DNA of 64,000 nt from Planococcus sp. SK3692 (GCF_028890485.2 NZ_JARCHV010000003.1:62001-126000), one strand, 5' to 3'; positions 52,121 to 61,348 are shown, counted from the stretch's first letter. Program-made: numbers and translations. The notes: generated by a model not told the origin, from the letters alone.

Positions 52121-53650
52121 ATGAAAAGACTTTTAACTATCCTCGCGATATTAGCCGCTATGGCCCTAGTATTGTCCGCATGTTCCGATTCATCGATGGA
52201 GAGCGGGGAAGACGCCGCCAAAGAAGTGAATTTATTGTTCAATTTTGCGACTAACTCACTCGATCCCCATGTCGACACAAGCTATGTGCCGGTGCGCGCA
52301 GGGATTGCTGAGACTTTGGTTTATTTGAACGACGAAACATTGGAAATTGAACCATGGCTGGCAAAGAGCTGGTCGAGTGAGGACGGCCAGACCTGGACAT
52401 TCCAGCTGCGTGAAGACGTGAAGTTCCAAAACGGCAAGCCGATGGACGGCGAAGCGGTAAAAGCATCTTTGGAACGCGCCATGGCCGATAATATCGCCAT
52501 CAAGAATGCGTTGCGCATTGAATCGATCGCAGTGGAAGGGGCGGAATTGACCATCAAAACGACGATGCCATTCCCGGAATTCCCTTCTGAATTGGTGCAT
52601 CCGAATACTTCGATCATCGATGTCAGTGAAACCGACTTCATCAACAAGCCAATCGGGACCGGGCCGTTTGCGGTCGCTTCGTTCACACCGGGTACTGCAG
52701 TAGACTTGGTGCGCTTCGAAAGCTATTGGGACGGCGCTGCGAAATTGGAGAAAGCGAGATTTTCATTTAACGAAGACGCCAATGCCCGTTCACTTGCGCT
52801 TGAATCAAAAGGCGCGGACATCGTCTTCCGTCCGGAAGTGGAAACGGTCGAACAATTGGAAGCGATCGACGGTGTGACGGTCGAGTCGACTTCGACATTC
52901 CGCGTCCATCAGATGACCATGAACTTGCAGCGCGAATCCTTGCAAGACGTCCATGTCCGCCAAGCAATCGATGCATTGATCGACCGGGACATGATTGCTG
53001 AGACGATTTTGAGCGGCCATGCGGAAGTGGCGACAGGGCCGTTCCCGTCTTCTTTCTCTTTTGCGCCGGATTATCCAGAAAAAAAGCGTGGAATCGATGA
53101 AGCACGCAAGCTTTTGGAACAGGCAGGCTATACTGAGCAGAATGGTGTGATGCAAAAAGACGGGGAACCTTTGACTTGGACGCTGTTGACCTATAGCGCA
53201 CGCGCCGATTTGCCGTTGATTGCCCAAGTGTTCCAATCAGATGCGGGACAGCTTGGCATTGAGGTAGTGATTGAACAGATTGAAATCCCAGAAGAGCATA
53301 TGGCCGCCAACCGAGACTGGGATTTGACAACTTACAGCAACTTAACGGCGCCGCGCGGGGATGCGGGCTATTATTTGAATGCGACCTATCATCCGGACGG
53401 TGCCCTTAATTTCAGCGGGGCAGATGACGACAAGCTGACGGCGATGATCGATGAGTTGAACCAAGTCGTCGGCCAAGAGCAGCGTTCGGATATCGCGGAA
53501 GAAATCGCCAGCTACGTCGATGAGCAGATGTACAACTCGTTTGTGCTGCATCCGAATACGCTAGTTGCCTATAATTCCGACAAAGTGAAAAATTGGACGA
53601 CAACGAGAAGCGAATACTATATGCTGACAAATGAATTGGATGTGGAGTAA
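52121..53650 (+). CDS. Nickel/metallophore-type ABC transporter substrate-binding lipoprotein
   Basis: A 509-residue family 5 binding protein close to NikA/CntA: lipobox VLSAC, then NLLFNFATNSLDPHVDTSYVP split by the family-typical LDPH, LREDVKFQNGKPMDGEAVKASLERAM and IGTGPFAVASF. LDPH with a following YVP/GL segment is characteristic of the metal-chelate subgroup. ATG 52121 has AAAAGGAGAAG upstream. It leads a five-gene importer behind two Zur-like boxes, so the likely cargo is zinc, free or bound to an opine-type metallophore. The cargo is inference. Confidence 0.88.
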   Translation: MKRLLTILAILAAMALVLSACSDSSMESGEDAAKEVNLLFNFATNSLDPHVDTSYVPVRAGIAETLVYLNDETLEIEPWLAKSWSSEDGQTWTFQLREDVKFQNGKPMDGEAVKASLERAMADNIAIKNALRIESIAVEGAELTIKTTMPFPEFPSELVHPNTSIIDVSETDFINKPIGTGPFAVASFTPGTAVDLVRFESYWDGAAKLEKARFSFNEDANARSLALESKGADIVFRPEVETVEQLEAIDGVTVESTSTFRVHQMTMNLQRESLQDVHVRQAIDALIDRDMIAETILSGHAEVATGPFPSSFSFAPDYPEKKRGIDEARKLLEQAGYTEQNGVMQKDGEPLTWTLLTYSARADLPLIAQVFQSDAGQLGIEVVIEQIEIPEEHMAANRDWDLTTYSNLTAPRGDAGYYLNATYHPDGALNFSGADDDKLTAMIDELNQVVGQEQRSDIAEEIASYVDEQMYNSFVLHPNTLVAYNSDKVKNWTTTRSEYYMLTNELDVE

Positions 53651-54595
53651 GTGATCCGCATCATCACGCGCCGCTTAGCCGAAGTTGCGGTCTTTCTCTT
53701 ATTGATCACGTTCGTCAGTTTCCTGTTCGCACGCATGGCTCCGGGAGATCCGGTGCTGTCGATTCTGCGTGTCGATGATTTATCGGTATCGGCCGAGCAA
53801 GTAGAGCAATTACGCGAGGACATGGGGTTTAATGAGCCGCTGCTTGTCCAGTACGGCGAGTGGTTGGTAGATTTCGCCCGACTGGATTTCGGAAATTCCT
53901 ATATTTCCAATCAGCCTGTCATGGACATGTTGTGGAGCGGTGTTCCGGCAACATTGGAATTGACGCTCGGCGGGCTGTTTGTCATGGTGCTGGTCGCCTT
54001 GCCGCTCGGTTCACTCGCCGCGCTTTACAGAGGCAGCTGGATCGACCAAGTGAGCCGCGGCTTGTCGTTGCTCGGTGCGGCCGTTCCAAGTTTTTGGTTG
54101 GGCCTTATATTGATCGATTTGCTCGGCGTCCGCCTAGGATGGCTGCCGACAATGGGGAGGGACGGCTTGCACTCTGCCGTCCTTCCTTCCGTTACGTTAG
54201 GGCTTGCGATTTCGAGTGTCTATGTGCGCTTATTGCGTTCGAGCTTGATTGATTCCTTGAATCAGGAAAACATTCGCGCCGCCCGTGCCCGCGGCATTTC
54301 AGAGCCGCGGATTTTTTTCAGCCATGTGCTGCGTGCAAGCTTGCCGCCGGTTATCACGGTATTCGGCGTCAGCTTAGGCAGTTTGATTGGCGGCGTCGTT
54401 GTCATTGAAGTGATTTTCGCCTATCCCGGAATCGGTAAAATGGTTGTCGACGCGATTCGCGGCAGAGATTATCCAATGATTCAGGGCTATATTTTTGTCA
54501 TGGCCATTCTGGTATTTGTCATCAATAGCATCGTCGATCTGTCGTATCGTTATTTCAATCCGGAACTGCGCTTAAAAGGAAAGGGGAGAGTGTAA
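53651..54595 (+). CDS. Nik/Opp-type ABC transporter permease 1
   Basis: A 314-residue NikB/DppB-like permease with six segments: RRLAEVAVFLLLITFVSFLF and ARMAPGDPVLSIL at the start, EAA-type loop NQENIRAARARGISEPRIFF, and VIFAYPGIGKMVVDAIRGRDYP near the C-terminus. The GTG start follows the previous stop directly. It overlaps the next gene by one base. It forms half of the membrane channel. Confidence 0.92.
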   Translation: MIRIITRRLAEVAVFLLLITFVSFLFARMAPGDPVLSILRVDDLSVSAEQVEQLREDMGFNEPLLVQYGEWLVDFARLDFGNSYISNQPVMDMLWSGVPATLELTLGGLFVMVLVALPLGSLAALYRGSWIDQVSRGLSLLGAAVPSFWLGLILIDLLGVRLGWLPTMGRDGLHSAVLPSVTLGLAISSVYVRLLRSSLIDSLNQENIRAARARGISEPRIFFSHVLRASLPPVITVFGVSLGSLIGGVVVIEVIFAYPGIGKMVVDAIRGRDYPMIQGYIFVMAILVFVINSIVDLSYRYFNPELRLKGKGRV

Positions 54596-55431
54596 TGAAA
54601 AGCGGGCTTACTGTAAATAAAACACGCGCCACCAAAGTCTTTTTATCAGCTTTCCTGATCCTGATCGCTACGATTACGGTATACGCATTTCTAATATTGA
54701 AGCATGATCCGTCATTCGTTGATTTAAATGAGCGCTTGCTCCCGATGAGCTGGCAGCATCCGTTTGGCACCGATCATTTGGGTCGCGATATGCTGACACG
54801 CATCCTGCTCGGCTTCCAATTGACGGTGGGCTATGGCTTTGTGGCGCTTCTGCTAGCGGTTGCGATCGGAGTTCCGATGGGCGTCATCGCCGGATTCAAG
54901 GGCGGCCTTGTCGATCGGCTGCTGATGAGGGTGGCGGATGCGTTTTTGGCATTTCCGGATACGGTCGTTGCGATTGTGCTGAGCGGTTTGCTCGGTGCAG
55001 GCATCGAGAATCTATTGTTTGCAATCATTTTGGTCAAATGGGTAAATTATGCGCGCCTGGCACGCAGCACAGTCGTTGCAGAACGCCAGAAAGATTATAT
55101 CACCATGGCCAAAATCAACGGTTTGAGCGAATGGCGCATCATGTGGAAGCATTTGTTTCCCCATCTGATCGGCCATATTTTGGTGCTTGCGAGCCTGGAC
55201 TTGGGGAAAATCATATTATTGATTTCTTCCTTGTCATATATCGGGCTCGGCGCACAGCCGCCGGCGCCGGAATGGGGCGCTATGCTTAATGAAGCCCGCC
55301 CGTATTTCCAGACGGTTCCGGCCTTGATGATTTATCCTGGCCTCGCCATCGTAACGGTCGTCTTGTTCTCCAATCTGCTTGGCGATTATTTACGCGATAA
55401 ATTTGACGTGAAAAAGGAAGTGGCAGAATGA
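54595..55431 (+). CDS. Nik/Opp-type ABC transporter permease 2
   Basis: A 278-residue NikC/DppC-like permease. HPFGTDHLGRDMLTR follows the first segment. The EAA loop is DYITMAKINGLSEWRIMWKHLFPH and the C-terminal signature SYIGLGAQPPAPEWGAML is present. Start and stop overlap the neighbours, showing tight translational coupling. Confidence 0.94.
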   Translation: MKSGLTVNKTRATKVFLSAFLILIATITVYAFLILKHDPSFVDLNERLLPMSWQHPFGTDHLGRDMLTRILLGFQLTVGYGFVALLLAVAIGVPMGVIAGFKGGLVDRLLMRVADAFLAFPDTVVAIVLSGLLGAGIENLLFAIILVKWVNYARLARSTVVAERQKDYITMAKINGLSEWRIMWKHLFPHLIGHILVLASLDLGKIILLISSLSYIGLGAQPPAPEWGAMLNEARPYFQTVPALMIYPGLAIVTVVLFSNLLGDYLRDKFDVKKEVAE

Positions 55432-56243
55432 CTTTGCTTTCCGTACAAAATTTAACAGTCCAATCCCGAGAAGCACCGCTCGTAAAGAACATTTCCTTCG
55501 ATATCCAAAAAGGCGAATGGCTGGCGATCATCGGGCAAAGCGGCAGCGGCAAAAGTGTCACCGCATCGGCAATCGGCCGTTTGCTCGCACCGAATTTGAA
55601 AGCCCATGGCAAAGCGCTTTATAATGGAAAAGATATCCTGCAGTTCGGTGCAAAAGAAATGCGCCGGTTGCGAGGAACTTCTATTTCCTATGTATTTCAA
55701 GACTACCAAGGCTCTTTTACGCCGTTTCATACCATCGGCCGCCATTTTGAAGAATTCATGAAAGCTCATTTCAAATTATCGAAAGCACGGCGTCGGGAAA
55801 TGGCGGAACAGGCGCTTGTGTCGGTCGGCTTGCAGCCCGAGATGTATACGCGCTACCCGTTTCAATTGAGTGGTGGGCAGCTGCAGCGCAGTTCGATCGC
55901 CTTAGCGCTTCTGACAAAGCCGGACCTCGTCATTGCAGACGAACCGACAGCGGCACTCGACAGCATCTCAGCTGTCAAAGTGCTGCGTTTGCTTGCGGAT
56001 TTGCAGCAGGAAACCGGCTGTGCGATGCTGTTCATTACTCACGATCTACGGCATGTACGAAAATATGCCGACCAGATCATTGTGATGAAAGAAGGGGCAG
56101 TCGTCGAGAAAGGCGACAAGCAAAGCGTTTTGGACCAGCCGCAGCATCCCTATACCCGAGCACTGATGGAAGCGTCGCCCAGCTTGTCCGCGGCATCCCA
56201 GCTATTGAAGGGAGATGACACCGCATGCCTTTATTGCAATTGA
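55428..56243 (+). CDS. Nik/Opp-type ABC transporter ATP-binding protein 1 (NikD-like)
   Basis: A 271-residue ATPase with Walker A GQSGSGKSV, Q-loop FQDYQGSFTPF, signature LSGGQLQRSSIA and Walker B LVIADEPTAALDS, then the H-loop FITHDLRH. It is shorter than OppD proteins and ends CLYCN; the oligopeptide C-terminal extension is nearly absent, as in NikD/CntD. It overlaps the next ATPase by 19 bases. Confidence 0.93.
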   Translation: MTLLSVQNLTVQSREAPLVKNISFDIQKGEWLAIIGQSGSGKSVTASAIGRLLAPNLKAHGKALYNGKDILQFGAKEMRRLRGTSISYVFQDYQGSFTPFHTIGRHFEEFMKAHFKLSKARRREMAEQALVSVGLQPEMYTRYPFQLSGGQLQRSSIALALLTKPDLVIADEPTAALDSISAVKVLRLLADLQQETGCAMLFITHDLRHVRKYADQIIVMKEGAVVEKGDKQSVLDQPQHPYTRALMEASPSLSAASQLLKGDDTACLYCN

Positions 56244-56989
56244 ACAATGTCCAAAAATCGTACCAGCAGGGAAACCCGGTGCTAACAGACATCAACTTCA
56301 CGCTCGACCGACAGGAATGCGTCGGGATTGTCGGCGAGAGCGGATGCGGCAAAAGCACCTTGGCCCGCTGCATTTTGCAGTTGGAGCGGCTTGACCAAGG
56401 CGAGATTTTGTTTGAAGGCACCGCATTGCAGAATAAAACCGAACGGGAAATACGTCCGTACCGTCGCCAACTGCAAACCGTCATGCAAAATCCGGCTTCT
56501 TCGCTGAACCCGAAGTTGAAAATCCGCGATTCGTTGATGGAGCCGTTTCGCCAGTACGGCGCGCAAGTCTCTTTGACTCACTTTCAGCATGGCAGTGAAG
56601 AACAGCTGGCTCGCCAATTGATGGACGCGGTGGAACTTTCGCCAGACTTGTTGTCCCGCTATCCCCATGAACTGAGCGGCGGCCAAAAGCAACGCATCTC
56701 GATTGCGCGTGCCATCAGCTTGGAGCCCGCACTTGTGGTGCTGGATGAACCGACTTCGAGTTTGGACGTCCTGACGCAAATGTCGATCTTGAAGCTGCTC
56801 GATCATCTCCGCGATGCATTGGACTTATCGTATTTATTTATTTCCCATGATCTGATGGCCATTCAGGCACTGAGCCAAAAAATATTGGTCATGAAACAAG
56901 GGCAAATCGTCGACCGTTTCGAGAAAGTCGATTTGTTCGCAGATGAACGCCATCCTTATACACAACAATTGGTTTCATTATTCGATTGA
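56225..56989 (+). CDS. Nik/Opp-type ABC transporter ATP-binding protein 2 (NikE-like)
   Basis: A 254-residue ATPase: Walker A GESGCGKST, Q-loop MQNPASSLNPK, signature LSGGQKQRISIARA, Walker B LVVLDEPTSSLDVL and H-loop FISHDL. It lacks the OppF tail, again fitting NikE/CntF. It completes the zinc-responsive importer. The MATE gene begins 14 bases after its stop, so it is probably part of the same transcript. Confidence 0.94.
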   Translation: MPLLQLNNVQKSYQQGNPVLTDINFTLDRQECVGIVGESGCGKSTLARCILQLERLDQGEILFEGTALQNKTEREIRPYRRQLQTVMQNPASSLNPKLKIRDSLMEPFRQYGAQVSLTHFQHGSEEQLARQLMDAVELSPDLLSRYPHELSGGQKQRISIARAISLEPALVVLDEPTSSLDVLTQMSILKLLDHLRDALDLSYLFISHDLMAIQALSQKILVMKQGQIVDRFEKVDLFADERHPYTQQLVSLFD

Positions 56990-57002
56990 ACAGGAGTACC
57001 CC

Positions 57003-58304
57003 ATGAATCATAAAAAATACTTGGCGCTTGCCTTGCCTTTAACCTTTTCCACCGTGACGACGCCGTTGCTCGGGGCCGTGGATACAGCGGTCGTCGGACA
57101 ATTGCCGGATCCCGCTTATCTCGGGGGCGTCGCAATCGGGACCGTGGTTTTCAATACGATGTACTGGCTGTTCGGCTTTTTGCGCGTCAGCACTTCAGGT
57201 TTTGCCGCACAGGCACTAGGCGCGCGGGATGAATTGCAGGAGACGCTGTCGTTTATCCGGCCGTTTTTTATCGCTCTGTTAATCGGGCTCATCTTCCTGA
57301 TTCTTCAAAATCCGATCGCGACAGCTGCGATGGCCCTGCTCAATCCGGCACAAGACGTAGAGGCCTTAGCGCTGGATTATTTCCATATCCGCGTATGGGG
57401 CGTGCCGGTAACGTTCATCAATTACGTCATTCTCGGCTGGCTGATGGGCATGTCGCGCATCCGCCTGGCAGTAACGATTCAAATCGCTATGAATTTATTG
57501 AACATCGCGCTCGATTTGCTGTTTGTGACAGGGTTCGCTTGGGGCGTCACTGGGGTCGCATCGGCCACTTTGATCGCTGAAGTGAGTGCCATGGTTTTAG
57601 GCATTTACTTCCTCATGAAACGGACGCAATTCACGTTGAAGCTTTTGCCGTTCCAGCAGATTTTCGACGGCGCAGCTTTGAAAAAGATGATCGCTGTCAA
57701 TCAGGACCTGTTTATCCGGACGGTCTGCCTGCTCGCTGTTTTCAATATCTTTACATACAAAAGTGCTTCATTTGGCACCGAGACATTGGCTGCCAATGCC
57801 GTGCTGATTCAAATCCATTATTTGATGGCGTATTTTTTCGACGGCTTCTCGAATGCCTCGAGTATTTTATCCGGCAAAGCGCTTGGATCGAAGGACGAAG
57901 GCTTGTATAAACGCACGCTCGCTTTAGCCAGCCAATGGGCGCTGATCACGGCGCTGTTTTTAACGGCTATGTATTGGTTGTTCAGCGGCCCAGTCATTCG
58001 GCTGTTTACAGGAATCCCGGAAGTCATCACCATTGCGTCCGATTACAGCATGTGGCTGTTGCTGTTTCCGGTTTCCACAAGCATCGGCATTATCTACTAC
58101 GGGATTTTTACGGGAGCGACCGAGACAGCGCCTGTCCGGAAGTCGATGATGATGGCGTTGCTGCTGTTTTTGGCTGTTTATTTTCTCGCTGTTCCGCTGT
58201 TCGGCAATCACGGCTTATGGCTCGCATTCATTGCCTTTAGTGCGGGGCGTTCGATTTTCCTTTCCCTCTACGTTCCGAAGTTGAGCCGGCAATTTTCAGC
58301 TTGA
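57003..58304 (+). CDS. MATE family efflux transporter (DinF-like)
   Basis: A 433-residue, 12-segment MATE exporter of the DinF subgroup: LPLTFSTVTTPLLGAVDTAVVGQL at the N-terminus (split by the family's VDTAVVG), FLRVSTSGFAAQALG, and the second half begins near residue 235 with AVNQDLFIRTV. ATG 57003 has AACAGGAGTACC upstream; an in-frame ATG at 56943 lies inside the ATPase. Its position at the end of the Zur-controlled operon suggests export of a metallophore or metal-linked metabolite, or it may be a chance neighbour with the DNA-damage-type role of DinF. Confidence 0.9.
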   Translation: MNHKKYLALALPLTFSTVTTPLLGAVDTAVVGQLPDPAYLGGVAIGTVVFNTMYWLFGFLRVSTSGFAAQALGARDELQETLSFIRPFFIALLIGLIFLILQNPIATAAMALLNPAQDVEALALDYFHIRVWGVPVTFINYVILGWLMGMSRIRLAVTIQIAMNLLNIALDLLFVTGFAWGVTGVASATLIAEVSAMVLGIYFLMKRTQFTLKLLPFQQIFDGAALKKMIAVNQDLFIRTVCLLAVFNIFTYKSASFGTETLAANAVLIQIHYLMAYFFDGFSNASSILSGKALGSKDEGLYKRTLALASQWALITALFLTAMYWLFSGPVIRLFTGIPEVITIASDYSMWLLLFPVSTSIGIIYYGIFTGATETAPVRKSMMMALLLFLAVYFLAVPLFGNHGLWLAFIAFSAGRSIFLSLYVPKLSRQFSA

Positions 58305-58437
58305 GTTTTTATTTCAATAAATTCCCATATGTATATTCCTATGATTCATTAAAAATGATAGAATGGGAAAAATGGGGATTTATGGTCTGGCTCGATGTAT
58401 CATATGCAGCGGTGCAATTCCGTAAGAATGGAGAATA

Positions 58438-58680
58438 ATGATGCTGAAAATCATTCGGATTATCCTTCAATTAAGCGTTATCGGAGCAGGAGGCTATACA
58501 TTATTTACTGAAAACTTGGTTTTGACGCCGCTCGTCATGCTGCTCACGGGCTTGTTTATGCTAGTTGCAGGGTTCGAACGAATCGAGAAAAACCAGAAAG
58601 AATTTTGGGGTTATGCTTTTGTGGTCATTTCGCTTTTCTTATTGACAGTGTCATGGCAAAGCTTTTTCTTAACGGCTTAA
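58438..58680 (+). CDS. DUF3953 small membrane protein
   Basis: An 80-residue protein with three hydrophobic segments: IIRIILQLSVIGAGGYTLF, LVMLLTGLFMLVAGFERI and FVVISLFLLTVSW. The second, together with EKNQKEFWGY, matches DUF3953, a Bacillales family. Two ATGs (58438, 58441) lie behind GGAGA. Function unknown. It is 35 bases before another small membrane protein. Confidence 0.78.
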   Translation: MMLKIIRIILQLSVIGAGGYTLFTENLVLTPLVMLLTGLFMLVAGFERIEKNQKEFWGYAFVVISLFLLTVSWQSFFLTA

Positions 58681-58715
58681 TGAAGGCTTAAATGGATATG
58701 AAATGGGGAAGCGAA

Positions 58716-58940
58716 ATGTCGAATATGGGGATGTTTGGAATAGGCAGTTGGACGGGAATCGTCTCAGCACTGTTATTTGTAGCCAGCTTCTATTTTGCGT
58801 TAACGTTTTTCGAACACTTGAAATCGGGAGATGGGCGCCTGCGCAAACAGGCGAAAATCGCGGCCGTAATTTGCTTGGCCATTGCGTTATTGCTGCCGGC
58901 TGTCTATCAGCTGTATTTTGTGAATGAAATGATGCGTTAG
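58716..58940 (+). CDS. Small two-segment membrane protein
   Basis: A 74-residue protein with two membrane segments (WTGIVSALLFVASFYFALTF and AAVICLAIALLLPAVYQLYF) and a basic loop between (KSGDGRLRKQAK). ATG 58716 has GGGGAAG upstream; ATG 58692 is in frame but has no ribosome site. Not recognised beyond this; probably transcribed with the DUF3953 gene. Confidence 0.68.
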   Translation: MSNMGMFGIGSWTGIVSALLFVASFYFALTFFEHLKSGDGRLRKQAKIAAVICLAIALLLPAVYQLYFVNEMMR

Positions 58941-58959
58941 ACGCGTCGCCTGAATACTA

Positions 58960-58995
58960 AAAGCCGAAGCCCTCAACAAGGATTTCGGCTTTTTT
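58960..58995. terminator. Bidirectional terminator
   Basis: AAAGCCGAAGCC and GGATTTCGGCTTT pair with one mismatch around a short loop and run into seven T. It lies between the small membrane gene and the convergent SDR gene. Confidence 0.85.
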
Positions 58996-59016
58996 TCATA
59001 GGCAAAGGCTTTAAAA

Positions 59017-59742
59017 TTATTGCGCCGTGTAGCCTCCGTCGACGATGAGGCTTGAACCTGTCATGAAGCTGGAGTCATCAGATGCGAGAAACAGTACAGC
59101 TTTTGCCATTTCCTCGGATTGCCCAAGGCGTTTCATCGGCGTCATTTCTTTCAAGACGTCCTTGCTTTCTTTTGGAATGATCGGGGTGTCGATGAAGCCT
59201 GGGCACAGAGCGTTGACGCGAATGTTCTGGTCTGCGTATTCGAGACCGAGCGAACGGGTCAAGTTGACGACACCGCCTTTTGCCGCATTATAAGCAGCGG
59301 AACCTGGAGAACCGACCCAGCCATACATCGAAGCGGTGTTAACGATGACGCCGCCGCCAATTTTTTGGAAAGCGCGGATCGCTTCGCGTGCAACGAGGAA
59401 TACGCCGTCCAGGTCGACATTGACTGTTTTGCGCCATTCATCATAAGACAATTCATGAGTCGGGGTCACTTTGCCAATGCCGGCATTATTGAAGACGATG
59501 TCGATTTGCCCGTATGTCTCCGCAGCTTGTTTATAAACATTCTGGACTTGTGCTTCGTCGGTAATGTCCGCTTTGACGAATAGCGCGTCTGGAAGTTCGG
59601 ATGCAAAGGCCTGGCCTTTTTCTTCGTTCAAGTCGACAAGTACGAGTTTAGCGCCTTCCTTCGCGAAAAGTTGTGCAGTGGCTGCCCCGATTCCTGAAGC
59701 TCCGCCTGTGATGATGGCTGTCTTTCCTTGCAATTTACCCAA
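59017..59742 (-). CDS. SDR family oxidoreductase (3-oxoacyl/glucose dehydrogenase-like)
   Basis: A 241-residue classical SDR: TGGASGIG (about 12-19), NNAG near 87, the active-site Ser in NTASMYGW, YNAAK (YxxxK) near 151-155, and CPGFIDTPI after it. The C-terminal TGSSLIVDGGYTAQ is typical. AGGAGGAG precedes the ATG. An inverted repeat AGGTTCT/AGAACCT at 59783-59807 lies upstream and could be an operator. Substrate unknown. Confidence 0.9.
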   Translation of the reverse strand: MGKLQGKTAIITGGASGIGAATAQLFAKEGAKLVLVDLNEEKGQAFASELPDALFVKADITDEAQVQNVYKQAAETYGQIDIVFNNAGIGKVTPTHELSYDEWRKTVNVDLDGVFLVAREAIRAFQKIGGGVIVNTASMYGWVGSPGSAAYNAAKGGVVNLTRSLGLEYADQNIRVNALCPGFIDTPIIPKESKDVLKEMTPMKRLGQSEEMAKAVLFLASDDSSFMTGSSLIVDGGYTAQ

Positions 59743-59928
59743 TACAATCTCCTCCTGATTTTAAATTGGCATTCCATAATATAGGTTCTTCATAAATGAG
59801 AGAACCTCCTCTATCATATTATCTCGAATTCAAGATTTTTGTAAATAAACTGCTCAGCCACTTGTTGGAAGAGGGTTTTAGGTCCAGTTTGTAGAAGTTT
59901 ACACCAAGATTGGAAGGAGATATGAATT

Positions 59929-60129
59929 GTGGCAAATACGTTTATGTTTAATATAGGGGATATCATTACGACATTTTTCCTCCTCGGCTTTTTTGTTTTG
60001 GCGATTCTATTGGTTATGGTCGCCGTAAAGGCGAGTAGCAAGAACAAAAAGCTGCAGGCGGATGAAACGGATTTGAAAAACCGCATCGAAGCACTGGAAA
60101 TGCGTATAGAAAAGCTGGAGAATGAGTAA
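59929..60129 (+). CDS. Small membrane protein with C-terminal coiled coil (DUF4083-like)
   Basis: A 66-residue protein: one segment (IITTFFLLGFFVLAILLVMVAV), then a charged helix with heptad spacing (LKNRIEALEMRIEKLENE) that could form a coiled coil. The N-terminal FMFNIGDII resembles DUF4083, tentatively. The start is GTG, behind GGAAGGAG. A further small membrane protein gene follows after 42 bases. Confidence 0.62.
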   Translation: MANTFMFNIGDIITTFFLLGFFVLAILLVMVAVKASSKNKKLQADETDLKNRIEALEMRIEKLENE

Positions 60130-60171
60130 TGAAGAGAACCTAAGGATTGATAGCGAAAGGAGGAGACGAAA

Positions 60172-60372
60172 ATGGAAATGCCTGGTGGAATTACAGTGGC
60201 GCTCATCATCTTTGGCTTGTTCTTGCTCATTACCGGGCTTTTGGTTGGCAGTATCCTCATGATGCTGAAAAAGAGCAAGTCCAATAAAGTGGACGATGTG
60301 CCGACTCAACAAACACCTGTAAAAAGCGTCAAAGTAGAGGACAGGGAAACAACAGAAGACGATCATCGGTAA
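60172..60372 (+). CDS. Small single-pass membrane protein
   Basis: A 66-residue protein with one long hydrophobic segment (about residues 6-33, VALIIFGLFLLITGLLVGSIL) and a hydrophilic tail rich in Lys, Thr and Asp. AAAGGAGGAG precedes the ATG. It is co-directional with and close to the preceding gene, suggesting one transcript. No family is recognised. Confidence 0.65.
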   Translation: MEMPGGITVALIIFGLFLLITGLLVGSILMMLKKSKSNKVDDVPTQQTPVKSVKVEDRETTEDDHR

Positions 60373-60433
60373 AGAAGCGGGAAGGATTGCCGCTTCTTTT
60401 TTTCATCACAAAAAAACAGGGAGAGGTGCTCAG

Positions 60434-60997
60434 ATGGCGCAATGCGAATGGCCGAAAGGCGACGAACGGATGCAGGCCTATCACGACGAGGAGTGGTGCC
60501 GGCCGAACCGCGATGAACGTTATTTATTTGAAATGCTGAGCTTGGAAGGCGCTCAAGCAGGCTTGTCCTGGCAGATCGTGCTGTCCAAACGCGATAGCTA
60601 CAAAGACGCTTTTCACAATTTCGATATAGACTCTTGTGCCGCATTGACGGATGAAGCACTTGCTGAGATCAAGGAGCGATACGGCGTGATCAAACACGGT
60701 GCCAAGCTCCAGTCCGTCCGCACGAATGCACGCGCGGTGAAGGAGATTCAATCCGAATTCACCAGTTTTGCCGAGTATCTATGGAGTTTCACGGACGGCA
60801 AAGCGGTGATCAACAACTGGCAATCGGATTCCGACATCCCAGCCCAATCGGAATTGTCGGTAAAGCTCAGCAAAGATTTGAAAAAACGCGGCTTTAAATT
60901 TGTCGGTCCGGTCACGACCTACTCATTTCTTCAAGCAATCGGCGTGATTGACGATCACGTCATCAGCTGCCCGTTCCATAGCACAAACCGAAAATAA
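60434..60997 (+). CDS. tag: DNA-3-methyladenine glycosylase I
   Basis: Tag removes 3-methyladenine from alkylated DNA, starting base-excision repair. A 187-residue protein. The zinc ligands are Cys4 (MAQCEWP), His17 (YHDEEW) and the C-terminal His and Cys in DDHVISCPFH. The EMLSLEGAQAGLSWQIVLSKR helix-hairpin segment and FVGPVTTYSFLQAIGVIDDH are family hallmarks. GGGAGAGG precedes the ATG. Confidence 0.95.
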   Translation: MAQCEWPKGDERMQAYHDEEWCRPNRDERYLFEMLSLEGAQAGLSWQIVLSKRDSYKDAFHNFDIDSCAALTDEALAEIKERYGVIKHGAKLQSVRTNARAVKEIQSEFTSFAEYLWSFTDGKAVINNWQSDSDIPAQSELSVKLSKDLKKRGFKFVGPVTTYSFLQAIGVIDDHVISCPFHSTNRK

Positions 60998-61078
60998 ATT
61001 ATAAAATTGGGAACAGTTGGAATTCTGTATATGCGTACTTCCATTTTTATGCTAAAATATGGAAAAGGGGTGAGCAGG

Positions 61079-61348
61079 ATGAAGCTGATATGCCAGGCAG
61101 CAGCTGGGGCCATTGTGGTCCATCTTTTGTATTGGATTGTCATATTTACCTTCGGATATGCGAAAACGATGCTGTACCAGCCAAATATCGAGGCACTATG
61201 GGCGAATGAGCACGTGTTGCAATCGGAAGTTTCTTTTGGCTATACAATTTCGCCAATCGGGTACGTGGCCAGTTTTCTCGCTATGGCCTGGCTGTTTTGG
61301 TGCCTGCTTGCCCTTTACAGAAAATTTACTTCCAAGCCCAGCTGGTAA
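61079..61348 (+). CDS. Small membrane protein of unknown function
   Basis: An 89-residue protein with two membrane segments (CQAAAGAIVVHLLYWIVIFTF and YVASFLAMAWLFWCLLALY) separated by an extracellular loop of about 30 residues. ATG 61079 has AAGGGGTGA upstream; the frame extends back to 61007 but without a ribosome site. No family was recognised. A perfect terminator follows. Confidence 0.68.
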   Translation: MKLICQAAAGAIVVHLLYWIVIFTFGYAKTMLYQPNIEALWANEHVLQSEVSFGYTISPIGYVASFLAMAWLFWCLLALYRKFTSKPSW

